Shown in pieces: positions 26,934-34,116 of a stretch of DNA of 39,186 nucleotides. Source of the DNA: JBFMGD01 sp040751775 (GTDB lineage: Bacteria; Bacillota; Dethiobacteria; DTU022); the NCBI GenBank assembly GCA_040751775.1, contig JBFMGD010000025.1, positions 1 through 39,186 on the forward strand. The letters are read 5' to 3'. Each line of letters opens with the position of its first letter. Position 1 is the stretch's first letter. The notes beneath the pieces were generated by a model that saw only the letters and a list, made by a program, of their open reading frames with translations, was not told the origin of the DNA and did no database searches. The translations under genes were made by a program, and so were the position numbers.

Positions 26934-27698
26934 ATGATGATGGAATACGCGGCGCAAATTGAACGGGCGGCAGAATTGATCAGGCAGAGCCCTCATTTTT
27001 TCGCGCTGACCGGCGCCGGCATGAGCACGGAAAGCGGCATTCCCGATTTCCGCAGTCCGGGCGGGATATGGGAAAATATAGACCCAATTAAAACTTCTTC
27101 TGTAGAAGTGCTCTATAACAATCCCCGTGTTTTTTACGAAGCCGGTTTTATCCGTTTTGCCAGTATTACCATGGCCGAGCCTAATGCCGGACATCGAGCC
27201 CTGGTAGACCTCGAAAAGATGGGATTACTGAATGGGTTGATTACCCAGAACATCGACGGGCTGCATGTTAAGGCAGGCGCCCAAAAAGTGTGGGAGGTGC
27301 ATGGTCACCTGCGTTCGGGCTATTGCCTGGGCTGCAAGCGGCGCTTTCCCTTTGAAGCGCTAGTCCACCAGGTGGAGTTGAAACATATTCCTCCGACCTG
27401 CCCCTCCTGTTTTAATATGCTCCGGCCTGATGTGGTTCTGTTCGGCGATTCAATGCCAGCGCTTTTTTTTGAGGTGTGGGATGAACTGGAAAAAAGCTGC
27501 GACCTGCTGTTGGTGGCCGGCAGCAGCCTGGTAGTCTACCCGGTGGCCGACCTGCCCACCCTTGCTCAAAAATTAATTATCGTCAACCTGGAGCCGACCA
27601 TTTACGATTATCGCGCCGACCTGGTGATCAGGGATAAGTGCGGCAAGGTGCTGCCAGATATCGTCCAACTGCTCGAGGGTGGTGAAGGGACGGATTGA
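26934..27698 (+). CDS. Sir2-family NAD-dependent protein deacylase
   Basis: The protein of about 254 residues has all sirtuin motifs: LTGAGMSTESGIPDFRS, TQNIDGLH, the catalytic His in VHGHLRSG, the zinc Cys pairs CLGC and CPSC, PDVVLFGDSMP and VAGSSLVVYPV. It removes acyl groups from lysines with NAD+, giving O-acyl-ADP-ribose. Three ATGs in a row (26934, 26937, 26940) follow GGGGG; the upstream ATG at 26901 has no ribosome site and overlaps a minus-strand small frame. It is a single gene next to decayed DNA on one side and the AraR-like gene on the other. Confidence 0.93.
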   Translation: MMMEYAAQIERAAELIRQSPHFFALTGAGMSTESGIPDFRSPGGIWENIDPIKTSSVEVLYNNPRVFYEAGFIRFASITMAEPNAGHRALVDLEKMGLLNGLITQNIDGLHVKAGAQKVWEVHGHLRSGYCLGCKRRFPFEALVHQVELKHIPPTCPSCFNMLRPDVVLFGDSMPALFFEVWDELEKSCDLLLVAGSSLVVYPVADLPTLAQKLIIVNLEPTIYDYRADLVIRDKCGKVLPDIVQLLEGGEGTD

Positions 27699-27864
27699 TT
27701 GCCACAATATAATGGTGACATCACAAGGCCGTATATTTTCGGATTTTTGCAAGTGTTTATTTATTTTTACTTTATTGCCTATAGAAAAGGAACCTGGCCA
27801 TTTTTTGAAAAGAACGAATCATCACTCCCTATGAGGATCCGGTCATTTAGTCCACCTTGTTTAG

Positions 27865-27894
27865 TTGACGTCTACGGCAGAATATTGCTATACT
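27865..27894 (+). promoter_or_regulatory. Sigma-A-type promoter for the AraR-like regulator
   Basis: TTGACG (27865-27870), an 18-base spacer and TATACT (27889-27894) lie in the 358-base gap between sir2 and the regulator gene, which would give a leader of about 155 bases. Nothing else that looks like a gene was found in this gap; a frame beginning right after the sir2 stop has no ribosome site or recognisable sequence. Confidence 0.5.
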
Positions 27895-28056
27895 TGACAA
27901 AGGAATTGGCTAGTTGCCATCCATACCTCTGAAAGAAGGTCCCGTTACATTCGTATATGAAGGAATTGCAAACTTTCGATAGATCGCTGGGATGTGGTTT
28001 GCGGCTCTATACCAATAGGACTAATTGTATGCACAACCAGACAAGCAGGTGATTAA

Positions 28057-29139
28057 ATGGTGAACCATGCCAGGCCTTTTCCCAAGTATTATATATTAAA
28101 GGAATACTTGAAAGATAAAATTACGAAAGGACATATTACGCCGGGGGAACAACTTCCTTCTGAAAATACACTTGCCCGGCAGTTTAAGTTAAGCCGCCAC
28201 ACCGTACGCCAGGCGTTGGGAGAACTCGAAAATGAGCGGTGGATATTCCGGGAACAGGGGAGAGGGACATTTTGTGCTCCGCAAAGAGAGAAGGTCAACG
28301 GTAAGACTCTCGCGGTGCTGACAACTTACATCTCAGATTATATTTTTCCAACAATTATTCAGGGTATAGAAGAAGTGATCAGTTCATCCGGGTATACTCT
28401 GGTGCTGGTCAATACAAATAACGACAAGAAAAAAGAAGCCCAGTGTATGGAAAACCTGATTAGCCAGGATATCCAGGGTATGATTGTTGAGCCTACCAAG
28501 AGCGCCGGAGAAAATATAAACCTGGATTACTATAAAGAACTGGATAAACGGGAAATTCCTTATTTAATGTTACATGCTGTTTATCCCGAATTGGACCCGG
28601 CCTATATCATTATGGATGATGAGAAGGGAGGGTATCTTGCCGCCAAATATTTATTACAACTGGGACACCGCCGCATCGCCGGTCTTTTTAAATCCGACGA
28701 TATTCAAGGAATTAAGCGGCAGGACGGCTTTTTAAGCGCTCTGAATGAATACGGTATTGAGATACCAGGGGATCTATTAGGCAATTATGAAACAGAAAGG
28801 CTTTTTTCCTTCCCCTACCAGTTCACAGCCAACCTTCTGAGGAAAAATCCGCAGCCCTCAGCCATAGTATGTTATAACGACCAGATCGCCATGCAAGTGC
28901 TGGAGGCTGTACGGGATAGAGGTCTGAAAATACCGGAAGATATCTCGGTGATCGGTTATGATGACTCAAATTTAGCAGTAGCCTCAGAGGTTAAATTAAC
29001 TTCAATCAAGCACCCCAAAGCGGAAATGGGCCGGCAAGCCGGAAGATTTCTGATCGATATGCTCGAAGGCCGCATCAAAAAGCCCCGTCTAACCTATCAA
29101 CCCGAGCTTGTAGTAAGATCATCTTGTGGCAGTGCATAA
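28057..29139 (+). CDS. GntR-type HTH / LacI-type effector domain regulator (AraR-like)
   Basis: The 360-residue protein is a chimera. Residues 8-68 form a GntR winged helix (ITPGEQLPSENTLARQF, then SRHTVRQALGELE and REQGRGTFC). Residues 82-355 form a LacI/periplasmic-binding-like domain (TTYISDYIFPTIIQGIEE, LGHRRIAGLFKSDDIQG, SVIGYDDSNLAVA). This architecture is that of AraR, the arabinose repressor of Bacillus, and related sugar regulators. AGCAGGTGA precedes the ATG. It lies directly upstream of a decayed sugar ABC operon whose promoter region contains a GTACGTAC palindrome, so it probably repressed that operon. The sugar cannot be assigned. Confidence 0.88.
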   Translation: MVNHARPFPKYYILKEYLKDKITKGHITPGEQLPSENTLARQFKLSRHTVRQALGELENERWIFREQGRGTFCAPQREKVNGKTLAVLTTYISDYIFPTIIQGIEEVISSSGYTLVLVNTNNDKKKEAQCMENLISQDIQGMIVEPTKSAGENINLDYYKELDKREIPYLMLHAVYPELDPAYIIMDDEKGGYLAAKYLLQLGHRRIAGLFKSDDIQGIKRQDGFLSALNEYGIEIPGDLLGNYETERLFSFPYQFTANLLRKNPQPSAIVCYNDQIAMQVLEAVRDRGLKIPEDISVIGYDDSNLAVASEVKLTSIKHPKAEMGRQAGRFLIDMLEGRIKKPRLTYQPELVVRSSCGSA

Positions 29140-29258
29140 TGTAAGTAGAGGCACACCGGGTAAAAACCGGATGGTTGGCTTTCAAAAAAAATTTTCTTGA
29201 AAGAAGGAATTTTATAAAATTTGCAGAACACTCTTTTTATAAGGAGAATTGTACGGCA

Positions 29259-29274
29259 ACATGTACGTACCAAT
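29259..29274 (+). promoter_or_regulatory. Candidate AraR-like operator upstream of the binding-protein gene
   Basis: GTACGTAC (29263-29270) is a perfect 8-bp palindrome inside ACATGTACGTACCAAT, 35 bases before the start of the binding-protein gene. Bacillus AraR operators share a TGTACGTACNA-like core, as recalled from the family. A second partial match, TTGTACG, lies at 29249-29255. The role is inferred from proximity to the AraR-like gene. Confidence 0.4.
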
Positions 29275-29308
29275 AGTTACAATTAAATTATTTTTAGGAG
29301 GCAAGAAG

Positions 29309-30213
29309 ATGTTTTTAAAGAAAAGGGGTTTACTTTTAGCTTTAGCGGTAGTGATGTGCCTGTCGCTCGTGTTGTTAGTTAGCGTTAGTTAGCGGATGTG
29401 GACAAACGTCAGAAACACCCGGCTCAACCGACACCGATTCAAACGCGGTACCAAAACATTTCAGTGATGTCCACATTGTTTTCTGTTTTCTTCCCCGGCG
29501 GCAATGAAGGCTGTCCTTTTGCTTCGGTAGTTTATAGAGGGGCCAAGGCGGCCGAAGAAGATCTAGGGTGTAAAGTGGACTATGTGTGGTCGGATTGGCA
29601 GCCGGATAAGATGGTGGCGCAATTCAAAGAGGCTGTGGCTATGAAACCCGACGGAATCGCGATCATGGGGCACCCCGGTGTTGCCGCTTTCGCGCCGCTG
29701 GTTGATGAGGCTTTCTCAAAAGGGATACTTGTCACCAGTCAGAATACAACTCTACCTGAGATTGAAGAGAAGTATACTGCCCAGGGCTTCGGGTATGTCG
29801 GGCAAGAACTTTATGAGTCAGGCGTAATGCTGGCCAAGGGCGCCGCCGCCAGGGCCGGCCTGCAGAGCGGAGACCTGGCCCTGGTTTGGGGCCTGCTTGG
29901 GCAGGAAACACGGGGCCTAAGAACAAAAGGTTGTATTGACGCTTTGGAAGAGTTGGGCGTCACGGTAGAATACTTAGAAATATCCGACGAAATCAATGCC
30001 GATGCTTCTCTCGGCACTCCTGTCGTAACCAGTTTCATCGCGGCGAATCCCGATGTTAAGTTGATTATCACCGACCACGGCGCTTTAACATCCACCCTCG
30101 GCACCTACTTGAGGGCAGCAAACAAGAATCCCGGCGATATCTTCGGAGCGGGTTTTGATTTAAGCGCTGCTACCGCCGCTGCGATTAAGGAAGGCTGGGT
30201 CGGCGCTGTGCTT
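29309..30213 (+). pseudogene. Broken sugar ABC transporter substrate-binding lipoprotein
   Basis: AGGAGG and ATG at 29309 open a lipoprotein signal peptide (MFLKKRGLLLALAVVM...) that stops at TAG 29390. A 10-bp tandem duplication at 29374-29393 is responsible: with one copy removed the frame reads LVSGCGQTSETPGSTDTD, a correct lipobox. That frame runs to SDVHIV near 29480, where a second shift is needed to reach the main frame, VFFPGGNEGCPFASVVYRGAK, which continues as an RbsB/type-1 periplasmic-binding protein (MVAQFKEAVAMKPDGIAIMG). The C-terminus is lost after WVGAVLD near 30210, where the sequence passes into permease. The internal GTG at 29398 would give a protein with no signal peptide. 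It is not expected to function. Confidence 0.85.
29374..29393 (+). repeat. 10-bp perfect tandem duplication causing a frameshift
   Basis: GTTAGTTAGC occurs twice in direct succession (29374-29383 and 29384-29393) in the lipobox region of the binding-protein gene. Removing one copy restores the signal peptide through the lipobox Cys. Confidence 0.9.
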
Positions 30214-30643
30214 GACCCTTCTTCGGGATTATGGCCCTGGCCATAACCCTGGTGGTAACGCTTGGGGAGATGGATTTATCCTTTCCCTCGGTGATGGCTT
30301 TTTCCGCCTGGGTCTTTGGCACTGTTTTGGTAAGCACCGGCAATATTTTCCTTGCTGTCCTGGCTTGCCTGGCCGTGGGCGCGGCAGCCGGGCTGTTGAA
30401 TGCATTGTTAATCGTAAAAATAAATATTCCTTCACTTGTGGCCACCATCGGCACGATGTTCTTTTTCAGGGGATTGGTCAACGTATGCGCTTCGGGACAG
30501 GGAATCTCGCGTTAATCATCGGTTCCCTGGAGGCGGGCATAGTGGCGCTCGGTTTGTCGGGTTTCTGGATTCAGGTGATCTATGGACTGATCATCATGAT
30601 CTCAGTATCGATCTACGCGGTGCTGTTGAGAAAAGCAGAATAG
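30214..30643 (+). pseudogene. Two joined fragments of a sugar ABC transporter permease (RbsC-like)
   Basis: From about 30214 the frame reads MALAITLVVTLGEMDLSFPS and then NALLIVKINIPSLVATIGTM, typical of RbsC-like permeases, and stops at 30513 after GQGISR. A different frame then carries the C-terminal end, LIIGSLEAGIVALGLSGFW and VIYGLIIMISVSIYAVLLRK. The N-terminus, a large middle part and the whole ATPase gene expected between binding protein and permease are missing. At least two deletions are required. The products cannot make a transporter. Confidence 0.82.
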
Positions 30644-30656
30644 CAGGGAAGATAAA

Positions 30657-31715
30657 ATGAATTCGAAAGAACGCGTCAGAACAGCACTATCTTTTGCGGA
30701 ACCGGACAGGGTGCCTGTGTCCGCAGCTTATGTCCCTGAAATATCCAAGAGATTAAGGACTGTAGTTGGGGACGGAGAGCCGGATCTTGGAGTTGCACTT
30801 GGCAACGACCTGGTTTTAACGGCGCACGGTTTCGCCACGGGTTATTACCTAGAGGAAGACGATGAATACTATGACGAGTGGGGCTGCAAGTGGAAGTACT
30901 TTCAGAATAAGACAGGTTCATACCCTGAAATTATCGAGAGGCCGCTGCAAGATGAGACCATGCTTGATTCCTACCGTATCCCCGACCCGTATATTGACAG
31001 CCGCTACGAGACTTCAAATGAGATAATCGCTCAATACGGCAAGGATTTCTGGATAGTCGGCGCCATTCCCTGTTCAATTTTCGAGGCGGCCTGGGGGCTG
31101 CGCGGGCTGGACACTTTGCTGATGGATATGGTATGCAACAAGGATTTTGCGCACGCCCTGATGGACAAGGTCATGGAATTTCCGCTCGCCGCGGGGCAGA
31201 AGTTGATCGATTTGGGCGCAGACATGCTGTGGACCGGTGACGACGTGGCCATGCAAACCGGCATGCTGATGTCGCCGGAAATGTGGCGGGAATTTTTAAA
31301 GCCGCGCTATGCCGCCATGTTTAGGGAGTTTAAAAGGGCTAACCCAAAGATTAAGCTGGCCTATCACTGTGACGGCAACTGTGAAAGCATACTGGACGAA
31401 ATGCATGAGATAGGGCTCGATGTGATTAACCCCGTCCAACCCGCCTGTATGAATCCTGCGGAGATCAAGAAAAAGTATGGCAAAAAGCTTGCTTTATGGG
31501 GCACAATGGATATCCAGCGCACGCTGCCGTTTGGAACGCCGGGCGAGGTTCGTGCAGCAGTAAATAAGCTTATCGCGACATGTGCCGCGGGAGGGGGGTT
31601 TATACTTGCCCCGGCACACAATATCCAGTCCGATACGAGCGTTGAAAATATAATGGAGTTTTATAAAGCCGCTCGAGATTACGGCGGATACCCGCTGGCG
31701 GGGCATCAGGATTAA
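30657..31715 (+). CDS. Uroporphyrinogen decarboxylase-family protein (methyltransferase-like, not HemE)
   Basis: The 352-residue protein has the URO-D TIM-barrel pattern: MNSKERVRTALSFAEPDRVPV at the start, LGADMLWTGDDVAMQTG in the middle, then MSPEMWREFLKPRY, AYHCDGNCESILDEM and LALWGTMDIQR, ending GGGFILAPAHNIQSDTSVENI. These match the MtaA/CmuA-type and uncharacterised URO-D-like proteins that transfer methyl groups or act on other substrates, not true HemE. The His in YHCDG and Cys in NCES fit a zinc-site arrangement. It is intact although the transporter just upstream (13 bases away) is wrecked. It was probably the last gene of that operon. A deleted relative lies opposite at 31785-32128. 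Confidence 0.85.
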   Translation: MNSKERVRTALSFAEPDRVPVSAAYVPEISKRLRTVVGDGEPDLGVALGNDLVLTAHGFATGYYLEEDDEYYDEWGCKWKYFQNKTGSYPEIIERPLQDETMLDSYRIPDPYIDSRYETSNEIIAQYGKDFWIVGAIPCSIFEAAWGLRGLDTLLMDMVCNKDFAHALMDKVMEFPLAAGQKLIDLGADMLWTGDDVAMQTGMLMSPEMWREFLKPRYAAMFREFKRANPKIKLAYHCDGNCESILDEMHEIGLDVINPVQPACMNPAEIKKKYGKKLALWGTMDIQRTLPFGTPGEVRAAVNKLIATCAAGGGFILAPAHNIQSDTSVENIMEFYKAARDYGGYPLAGHQD

Positions 31716-31784
31716 AGAGTTGGTTGTTGGTTCTGAACTACATCGAGAAAGGCAAGAATATTTTCCGTCGGCTCCAGCGCAGGA

Positions 31785-32128
31785 ATGCTGCGCCACATAC
31801 ATGCCGTGCTCTTTGGCTCGGTGATACATCCTTGCAAGCCCCGGCTTGATAAACTCCCTCCAGAGCTTGGGCCCCATGATCAGCCCCTTTTGCTGCCCCC
31901 AGTCATCCCCGTAAAAAATGCAGTCGATATCATATTGGGCAACAATATCCACTACCGTAAGGTTATATTCTACAATCCTGTCCAGCAACTCCCCGGCAAA
32001 TTTCTTGTTGATCCTTGAAAATACTTTTCCAAACGGATGTATACTTCATCGGATAGATCCAGGTGGTAAGGTAATATCTCCATGGTTTCATGGTTTAACG
32101 CTTTTAACACTCTATCTCTGTCATTCAT
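31785..32128 (-). pseudogene. Internally deleted URO-D-family gene remnant
   Basis: On the minus strand, ATG at 32128 opens MNDRDRVLKALNHETMEI and then LPYHLDLSDEVYIRLEKYF, a URO-D-family N-terminus. Within 45 codons the match shifts frame and jumps to the middle of the family: FAGELLDRIVEYNLTVVDI, then YGDDWGQQKGLIMGPKLW and REFIKPGLARMYHRAKEHG, ending at QHSC. The rest is absent. So there is an internal deletion, a frameshift and a 3' truncation. It resembles but is not a copy of the neighbouring intact gene, which has MLWTGDDVAMQTG at the equivalent place. Confidence 0.75.
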
Positions 32129-32301
32129 TGACTCTTCAGAGTTGCGCTTTTATACCTCCTCTCGCTTAAACTAATCAGTTGTTCTTAAGCAAGCGTTGTC
32201 GACTGGATGTATTGGTACCATGCCATATTTAAAGATACAGTAACAAATAAATCAGAGTATACATAAAGTATAGTACCCTTAATTTATATGGGAGGGTTAA
32301 T

Positions 32302-32523
32302 ATGACGGAGCAACAACTCTATCCGGAAAAACTGGACCGCGGTTCTATGGAACTGATGAGACATCCAGGTAAAGATCGTTCACTGGAGCTGTTAGAGAGA
32401 GGTATCGTTACAACAAGCATCAATAAAATTGACCTGCTGGGAATCGACTTAATAGGTATAAAGCAATTTAAATTGGTAACCACTCTAGACACTTGGCTTA
32501 ATTGCGCCGGTTTGTTATGGTAA
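32302..32523 (+). CDS. Divergent GvpA-like gas vesicle protein
   Basis: The 73-residue protein has an N-terminal extension of about 25 residues, followed by a GvpA-type core: LELLERGIVTTSINKIDLLG, then IDLIGIKQFKLVTTLDTWL. It lines up with GvpA of this cluster (RILDKGIVIDLYAIVSLVG, IELLAVEARVVIASVETWL) without gaps after the first helix, but differs at most surface positions and lacks the conserved Arg in ARVV. GGGAGGG precedes the ATG. It has its own terminator at 32548, so it is a separate transcription unit upstream of the main cluster. It could be a minor shell, tip (GvpJ/M-like) or degenerate protein; the assignment to the GvpA fold is by alignment by eye. Confidence 0.6.
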   Translation: MTEQQLYPEKLDRGSMELMRHPGKDRSLELLERGIVTTSINKIDLLGIDLIGIKQFKLVTTLDTWLNCAGLLW

Positions 32524-32547
32524 CGTGAAATGATTTCTACAGTAGGT

Positions 32548-32578
32548 AAACCGCTTTTCCTAAAAAAGCGGTTTTTTT
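32548..32578 (+). terminator. Rho-independent terminator after the GvpA-like ORF
   Basis: AAACCGCTTTT and AAAAGCGGTTT form an 11-bp perfect stem around CCTAA, followed by TTTT. It closes the upstream unit and isolates it from the following gene. Confidence 0.85.
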
Positions 32579-32624
32579 ACAGACAGACATGCCGTGACAA
32601 CCATATGAGAAAGGAGGAAACGGT

Positions 32625-32855
32625 ATGAACAGGCTCTTCAGCAAGACGTTGCTGGGTGTTCACGATATCAAGCATTCACGCAGTAAGTTCGGCTCAAAGT
32701 TCATGTCACTGAATTATCTCCATATGCAAAAAAATAGATTAGTATCCGAACTGGTAAAAATCGATATGCGTCAGGACGTTCTGCGTAAACGTTTAGCTAA
32801 TGTGGAAAAAGAAATTAACGAGAGGTTACACGATTTTATTATTTTAAATCGCTAA
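32625..32855 (+). CDS. Small basic coiled-coil protein of the gas vesicle region, unknown
   Basis: The 76-residue protein is not recognised. AAAGGAGG is eight bases from the ATG, so translation is well supported. The first half is basic (MNRLFSKTLLGVHDIKHSRS) and the second is a likely amphipathic helix with heptad spacing (NRLVSELVKIDMRQDVLRKR, then LANVEKEINERLHDF). There is no membrane segment. Its place between two GvpA-type genes suggests a vesicle-associated or regulatory role, but it may be unrelated. Confidence 0.6.
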   Translation: MNRLFSKTLLGVHDIKHSRSKFGSKFMSLNYLHMQKNRLVSELVKIDMRQDVLRKRLANVEKEINERLHDFIILNR

Positions 32856-32890
32856 AAGTTGAATGAGGATACAGCGATTGATTGGTATAA

Positions 32891-32924
32891 GCGCACAATT
32901 AACAGTAGACGGTCATATTATACT
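32891..32924 (+). promoter_or_regulatory. Conserved upstream element of gvpA1
   Basis: GCGCACAAT (32891-32899), 19 bases, then TATACT (32919-32924) inside TCATATTATACTA. The same two blocks at identical spacing stand before gvpA2 while the bases between differ. TATACT is a good -10 box, whereas no TTGACA is present, so the GCGCACAAT block may be an activator site or the -35 of an alternative sigma factor. Confidence 0.55.
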
Positions 32925-33022
32925 AAAGAAGTGATCGGGCCAAAGAAAAACATTGACAGCACAGCTTGCAACACCCGAGAACGCGCCGCTTTTGTGCAAT
33001 TGTATAACGAGGAGGGAAAAAA

Positions 33023-33259
33023 GTGGGCGTGAAAACTGCTTTACAATCCTCAAGCTTGGCGGAAGTACTGGATCGGATTCTCGACAAGGGTATTGTGATC
33101 GACCTGTATGCCATCGTATCGCTGGTCGGGATCGAGCTGCTGGCGGTGGAGGCCCGAGTGGTCATCGCCAGTGTGGAAACATGGCTGGAATATGCCAAGG
33201 CCGTCGGTCTTCTGACGGATAAACACTACAAGCCGCACACCGTGGAAGCCACAGCATAG
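33023..33259 (+). CDS. gvpA: Gas vesicle structural protein GvpA, copy 1
   Basis: The 78-residue protein is a standard GvpA: LAEVLDRILDKGIVIDLYAI, then VSLVGIELLAVEARVVIASV and ETWLEYAKAVGLL. GvpA forms the ribs of the gas vesicle wall through a helix-strand-strand-helix fold; the outer helices and the hydrophobic strands are evident. GAGGAGGG lies before a GTG start. The protein differs from copy 2 at only two positions (Thr/Val after GLL and Thr/Ala near the end) although some twenty codons differ silently. A conserved promoter-like element is upstream and a conserved hairpin downstream. Confidence 0.95.
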   Translation: MGVKTALQSSSLAEVLDRILDKGIVIDLYAIVSLVGIELLAVEARVVIASVETWLEYAKAVGLLTDKHYKPHTVEATA

Positions 33260-33280
33260 CTCAACCCTTTTAGGGAAATG

Positions 33281-33307
33281 CCAAGGTATACCTTTTGTAT
33301 ATCTTGG
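33281..33307 (+). promoter_or_regulatory. Conserved hairpin after gvpA1
   Basis: CCAAGGTATAC, loop CTTTT, GTATATCTTGG can form an 11-bp stem with one G-U pair. No T-run follows. The identical element stands after gvpA2. It may protect the gvpA message or end part of the transcripts so that GvpA outnumbers the downstream products. Confidence 0.65.
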
Positions 33308-33347
33308 CCTACATATACATAAATACATGAGGGAGTGGTACCGTCAA

Positions 33348-33602
33348 GTGACAGTTATGGAGAAGATCATCGCCAAGGTAACGGAGTTTTTTAAAAATAA
33401 TTACCAGCAAGAGGGTCGGGTGATCGGCATTATCAACGAAGGTGATCTCTGGCGCGCCAAAGTGCAGATCATCGAAGAGGACGAGTATATGGCCAGACGC
33501 GCCCGCAAGGATTTACTGGGTATTTACGAGGTTATGATCGATCAGAATCTGGAAATTATCGCCTATGAACGGGTGGAACTGAAAGAAAGAGGGATGATCT
33601 GA
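33348..33602 (+). CDS. gvpO: Gas vesicle protein GvpO
   Basis: The protein has about 84 residues from the chosen start. It fits the GvpO pattern: a N-terminal helix, then GRVIGIINEGDLWRAKVQII, EEDEYMARRARKDLLGIYEV, and MIDQNLEIIAYERVELKERG, matching the W.v.vEvvE..R.P...D.LgvYEV.ld..ge...Y.R layout. GvpO is needed for vesicle formation in haloarchaea and occurs in many bacterial clusters, without a settled biochemical role. GTG at 33348 is preferred because AGGGAG lies 12 bases upstream; an ATG at 33327 overlaps it and one at 33357 is also possible. It follows gvpA1 after the conserved hairpin. Confidence 0.8.
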   Translation: MTVMEKIIAKVTEFFKNNYQQEGRVIGIINEGDLWRAKVQIIEEDEYMARRARKDLLGIYEVMIDQNLEIIAYERVELKERGMI

Positions 33603-33632
33603 AGATCTTTTTAACAGGTGAGGCTAAGAAAT

Positions 33633-34112
33633 ATGAATAAAGATACACGTGACTTTAATTTATCGTTCAAGGATTTATTCAAAGGTATCGGTGGATTTAT
33701 CGATCTATTGGCGGAAATGGCTGATCAAGAGAAAGACGAACATCTCAGCCGGGGAAAAGTGGGAAGCGACAAAGGTCTACGGGGACAATATGACTTATCG
33801 ATAAGACTCGGGGCTTTCGACAAAAAAATCGACCGGCTTAAACCGTTCAAAAGAATAAACCCGACCGATATACCCGAAGCGTTATGCAATATTTTTGATG
33901 AAGGTGATCACTATGTTGTTATTGCTGAACTAGTCGAGGTTCCGCCGGCTGAATTGAAAATTGCGGTAAATGGTGAAACTGAACTGGTGATCAGAGCGGG
34001 CAGTCAGGAAAAGATCGAAAAGACGATTTCCTTGCCGGGAGAAGTTGATCCGGATTCACTGCAGTGGAACTATAACAACAGTATCCTGGAGGTCCGGTTG
34101 TGGAAAAGATGA
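33633..34112 (+). CDS. gvpH: Hsp20/alpha-crystallin-like gas vesicle protein (GvpH-type)
   Basis: This protein of about 159 residues has an N-terminal half with DLFKGIGGFIDLLAEMADQE, common in gas vesicle Hsp20/GvpH proteins, and an alpha-crystallin domain over residues 85-158 (IFDEGDHYVVIAELVEVPPA, EKIEKTISLPGEVDPDSL, NNSILEVRL). Small heat shock proteins hold unfolded clients; in gas vesicle clusters they are thought to keep hydrophobic GvpA soluble. ATG at 33633 follows GGTGAGG. The Cdc48-like gene starts four bases after its stop, so the two are translationally close, suggesting a shared task. Confidence 0.82.
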   Translation: MNKDTRDFNLSFKDLFKGIGGFIDLLAEMADQEKDEHLSRGKVGSDKGLRGQYDLSIRLGAFDKKIDRLKPFKRINPTDIPEALCNIFDEGDHYVVIAELVEVPPAELKIAVNGETELVIRAGSQEKIEKTISLPGEVDPDSLQWNYNNSILEVRLWKR

Positions 34113-34116
34113 GTAA

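Noticed and set aside
27699..27932. A 77-codon frame directly after sir2
   Set aside because: It starts at TTG with no ribosome site, has no recognisable sequence and covers the likely promoter of the AraR-like gene.
29398..30246. A GTG-started 282-codon frame as an intact cytoplasmic binding protein
   Set aside because: It lacks the signal peptide, its first 20 residues are out of frame relative to the real gene, and the C-terminus is replaced by permease DNA.
30212..30643. A 143-codon frame as a single gene
   Set aside because: Only its last third resembles a permease; the first part is a shadow of the other permease frame. It is described within the pseudogene.
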